Below, one piece after another: positions 60,515 through 64,000 of a DNA stretch of 64,000 bases (its first letter is position 1; the number at the start of each line of letters is the position of its first letter). This DNA is from Chondrilla cf. caribensis (taxonomy: Eukaryota > Porifera > Demospongiae > Chondrillida > Chondrillidae). Made by a program: the position numbers and the translations under genes. Location of the stretch: positions 82,001 through 146,000 of the forward strand of contig OZ026566.1 in NCBI GenBank assembly GCA_964020155.1, given 5' to 3'. Under the pieces are notes generated by a model. It saw nothing but the letters and a program-made list of their open reading frames with translations, had not been told where the DNA came from and did no database searches.

Positions 60515-60851
60515 GCCGCTTGGCAACCCTGACAATTTGTAGTCTATGAACTAACTTTATAGTCCAGCTGAGGCTTGCTTGCATGTGCATGTGATTGTGT
60601 ACGTAACTGATAATCAAATGAACATTTGACATGTCAGAATGGTACGAACAAGACCAGTAAATTGAAAGATTGTAATTACGTATTACTGACATGTAAAATT
60701 ATCTAGATACAATAACATACCTGAGTACAATATATGTAATTTGTTAAAAAGTTCAAAAACATACCTGGTAACAAGTAATTTGTTTGAATGAATTAGTGAC
60801 ACAATCAATGAGTGGGGGCAACATGGACAAGTCAGGGATTGAAGTGACCTG

Positions 60852-63800
60852 TCATCTCTCTTCACTTTTACCAGTTTCATCTGATCCTTTTTCAGAATCC
60901 TCTGATGTCCAGATTTTATTGTAGTTGTCTTCCAGTTGTGAATGCTTCTCTTTCTCTCTCTGGGACAGCTTCCCTCCACTCTGCAAGGTCACACCACGGT
61001 GCAGTTAACAATGGAAGTACACAACACAGCACAGGGCATGGGCTGGCTTGCTAGACCACTCACAGCACTACATCTAGCAAACAAGGACCTAGGGGTGTAT
61101 CGACATTGTCAACAACATGGCTACCACAGGTATCCTATAAGAGGACCCCTCTGACAGCCTGGGAGAAGATCCTTGGGAGACCTGGCATGAACTTACAAAA
61201 ACATCCTTTATATAGTTGGAAACCATTTTGTTAGTGTCTTCTGGTAGGGATCTCATCAGCTTGTTCACATCTTCCTCGTTCTCTCCATCAAAGTCTTGAT
61301 TAGTGACAAATCTCACTTTAACTTTCCCTGGATGGGAACGATGACAGCAGTGACACCCACCCACCAGCCAGTAGAGGCTATAGTCTCACCACTAGCTTTG
61401 ACTCCCATTTCTTCCAACTTCTCCTGAAGTTCTTTACTGACCTGTTCTTGGAGTTCCTTCAATGATTCATCTTCTTCATCTTCAGAAGTCACACTCTTGT
61501 CCGCTGAGGATACCCTCACCTTCCACCCTCCCACATCGAAGTGCTGGGCATCGTCACCATCCTCGAAGGCGTCTACTTCCTCGGACACGCCCACATCATT
61601 ATCGTAACCAACATCATCTGGGTCTACTTGGACTGGAGTCAGTTCTGGACTCTCTGCTGGTTTACCTGGGGAATGATCAGCCACCTCGGTATCTTCATCA
61701 AGTTCTTCACTGAAATCCTCATCCATTTCTTCTAGAAAATTATCCTGTAATTTGTTTTTTAGCTTTTCTATGGCATTTTTGAACTTCTCTTTAGATTGGT
61801 CATCATCTGCAACATCTTCACTGTCAGATTCAATCCACGTATCACCCCCACCTGTCCTCGTCTCTAATGCTTCCTCCGCAGCCTCGCCCAATGCACCTGC
61901 TAATTTGCCTATGAAAGATCCAACCGTCTGCATCAGGTCCTTGTTTGTGTAGCCATCAACAGACGACTGCGAATCATAATTATCATCAACATCCTCTGAA
62001 TCTGTTTCCTCATTGCGGTCAATTGGCTGACCCCTCTCTCCTTCCATTTCCTTGTACTGCTGGTATTCATCTTCGGTCAACACTGGGGAACATGTGATCC
62101 TCGCTCGCTGGTGCTTCCCATACCCTGTGAACAATGGGTGCATACACAGCTGGGAGCTCTTCACCGTCAACACGTAGACACAAGGCTCCGGCTCTGCAAT
62201 GCGCTCTAGTCCATCGCCGCTGAAACTACACGAAATCTGTACACACAACAAGTGACCAGTGAACAACCAACAAAAAATAGTAAATAAACAAGGGTCGAGT
62301 AAACACATGACAAGTAACCAGTAATAAACAACAAACAACCTATAAACTTTCAAGATAACAGATTGCCAATGGAATGCGTATATTATAGGATTATGTACAT
62401 ATACAGCACACACACATACATACAACATAATCATCATCACTTGTCTTTATAAGCCAAAATGGCCCTTAGCCCTCAGAATTTTTCTTCGATTAATGGTGAA
62501 TTATCAAATGATAAATTGTAAATTTAAATCAATAGCAACTAAACAGGAGGTGACAACAGTGCAGATCTGAGTTTCATAGCATCATGTGTGTACTTTGCTG
62601 AACACCAAATCAAGTTTCATTGGTGAATGGTGATATGGAAATAGATTTATCTGTTGATGATAGGCACTTAAAACATAATAGACATGCACACACAGCATAT
62701 AACATGCAGGATGTCCTGACAGACTCACTTTAGCTGTCGCCCTCCGCGGCCTATTGGTGAGGTCACACTTTGACCCTTCAACGTAGTTCACCTCGTGAGC
62801 CATGCCTTCATGCTTCTTCACATTTTCCATATCCACATCCGACCAATCAGATTCATTTTTATAAAATCCAATATCTATCACTTGACCCACGACTTGACCT
62901 CCTATTGCATGTGATACGATATGGAAGTGAGGGTCATCCCCATTTCAAATTCATAAGAAAGTTTCAAATGGGATTCACCTTGAAGATGGTATTGCTGAAT
63001 GTGTCTTCCGTGACAATACTCGTAGGTCCACCAGTCCAAAGTCTGCAGAGAGGTTGGATAAGTCATGTCCTCCTCGCTCTGGTTCAAGGCTCAACTCACC
63101 TTCCGAAAACATGATTTTTTTAAAGGTTCCAGTAAGTCCTTCACATTTTGGACAGGTTGTTTCAGTGTGTTGTCGTCTTCTTCAGCGGACAAGGACGGCA
63201 GGGTACAGAGGTGCTTCTGTCCATGTTTGGAATACAGGGTCAATGGTGAGGGCTGGAGGAAAGAGGAGGACCAATGGTGAGGGGTGGAGGAAAGAGGAGG
63301 ACCAATGGTGAGGGGTGGAGGAAAGAGGAGGACCAATGGTGAGGGGTGGAGGAAAGAGGAGGACCAATGGTGAGGGGTGGAGGAAAGAGGTATAGGGTCA
63401 ATGGTGAGGGCTGGAGGAAAGAGGTACAAGGTCAAGAGGAAAGAGACAGTTGAATGTGTAATAAACGATATAATACTATTCTTACAAGCATAAACAATAA
63501 ATCAACTGACATGTAAAAGACATGAATCAAGTACAAAAATACTTCCCTCCGCCAGAGGACTACCAGACACACACCACACTGCCCCTCTCCACCAGAGGAC
63601 TACCGGACACACACCACACTGCCCCTCTCCACCAGAGGACTACCGGATACATACCACACTACCCCTCTCCACCATAGGACTACCGGACACACACCACACT
63701 GCCCCTCTCCACCAGAGGACTACCGGACACACACCACACTGCCCCTCTCCACCATAGGACTACCGGACACACACCACAGACGCTAGTCTACCTGTACAGT

Positions 63801-63992
63801 CCTGTCCGTTTCCTCTTCTAGTACAGGTCGTTCATTTATGATGATATCGAATACGTAATTAAATTCAATGTTCCAATCAAAATTTCCAAGGACATTTGGT
63901 GACACGACATATCCAGATCTATCGACACTCCCCTGATCCGACCCGCAAGGGAGAAGAAATTGAAGAAAGAGAAAATTCGCTAAGTAGCGCAT
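60852..63992 (-). CDS. OS9: OS-9 homologue, ER-associated degradation lectin
   Basis: OS-9 recognises trimmed N-glycans on misfolded proteins in the ER lumen and delivers them to the SEL1L-HRD1 ligase. ATG 63992 opens a signal peptide ('MRYLANFLFLQFLLPCGSDQ'). The MRH domain follows over several exons: 'LDWWTYEYCHGRHIQQYHLQ' (about 63040-62980) with the mannose-binding WW-type Trp and Gln, 'GQVVGQVIDIGFYKNESDWS', 'YVEGSKCDLTNRPRRATAK' (the R of the sugar-binding set), 'PEPCVYVLTVKSSQLCMHPL', with conserved Cys. A long acidic region ('NEETDSEDVDDNYDSQSSVD') and a coiled-coil ('KSVTSEDEEDESLKELQEQV') come next. The C-terminus 'KEKHSQLEDNYNKIWTSEDS' matches the end of vertebrate OS-9; stop at 60852-60854. 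No KDEL-type signal, as in vertebrate OS-9. Confidence 0.92.
63238..63420. repeat. Minisatellite of about 34 bp
   Basis: Five to six copies of 'caatggtgaggggtggagg' plus aaagaggaggac, in an OS9 intron next to an acceptor. Confidence 0.93.
63545..63779. repeat. 47-bp minisatellite, about five copies
   Basis: Unit with 'ccagaggactaccggacaca' and 'caccacactgcccctctcc', in OS9 intron 1, ending at the minus-strand donor gtagac near 63790. Confidence 0.95.
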
Positions 63993-64000
63993 GATGATGT

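Noticed and set aside
61462..61735. Plus-strand frames of 64-83 codons opposite OS9
   Set aside because: Shadows of the acidic OS9 exon on the minus strand.

Overview
This is a 64 kb piece of a compact, intron-rich eukaryotic nuclear genome. GT-AG introns, an ankyrin-ROC-COR-DEATH protein, a prominin, PTB adaptor domains and ordinary metazoan housekeeping genes point to an animal. The short introns (many 50-300 bp), intergenic gaps often below 200 bp and ROCO architecture suggest an early-branching animal, most likely a sponge. That placement is inference; no species is identified. There is no sign of prokaryotic organisation, CRISPR, rRNA or tRNA. I recognise about 25 genes, mostly by reading exons directly and joining them where splice-site consensus and reading phase agree.

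Layout, left to right. 1-7245 (+): 3' part of an ATG2 lipid-transfer/autophagy gene. 7686-11560: four small unrecognised genes, one with an array of CDK-consensus sites. 11941-13401 (+): intronless NKRF-like gene. 13529-18881: a mitochondrial block of NDUFAF1 (-), CRLS1 (+) and L2HGDH (-). 19243-25034 (-): RNase T2 and triokinase/FMN cyclase (TKFC). 25200-28260 (-): mitochondrial TFB2M-like methyltransferase. 28424-31218 (+): a 780-residue putative adaptor with five YxN motifs and two PTB-like domains. 31467-33210: SNRPD2 (-) and FKBP2 (+). 33369-38447: SLC35B2 PAPS transporter (-) and PPP2R3C (+). 38708-42123: small Trp/Pro-rich gene (-) and ZFAND5/6-like A20/AN1 gene (+). 42900-43174 (-): UQCC3-like. 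43378-50591 (+): prominin, followed by or fused to a multi-pass membrane protein with a proline-rich repeat tail. 51434-57203 (-): ankyrin-ROC-COR-DEATH gene. 57837-60514 (+): C19orf47-like SAM-domain gene. 60852-63992 (-): OS-9 ERAD lectin.

The genes do not form one pathway. Several serve mitochondria (NDUFAF1, CRLS1, L2HGDH, TFB2M-like, UQCC3-like) or the secretory pathway (FKBP2, SLC35B2, OS9, RNase T2). Strands alternate, giving many head-to-head pairs with very short shared promoters; NDUFAF1/CRLS1 and the 38.7 kb gene/ZFAND pair may have as little as about 39 bp between start codons. 3' ends also crowd: CRLS1 and L2HGDH stops are 36 bp apart, and two stop codons overlap AATAAA signals.

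The most striking non-coding property is the load of tandem repeats ((CA/GT)n up to about 88 units, and minisatellites with units of about 9-47 bp). They are nearly all intronic, and about twenty start within about 60 bp of a 5' splice site. One minisatellite appears to have amplified the splice-donor sequence itself. A foldback/MITE-like element with 49-bp perfect terminal inverted repeats lies in an ATG2 intron. The best candidates for new biology are the YxN/double-PTB adaptor, the kinase-less ankyrin-ROC-COR-DEATH protein with a long insert in its G domain, the possible prominin/multi-TM fusion, and the TPTK-repeat protein.
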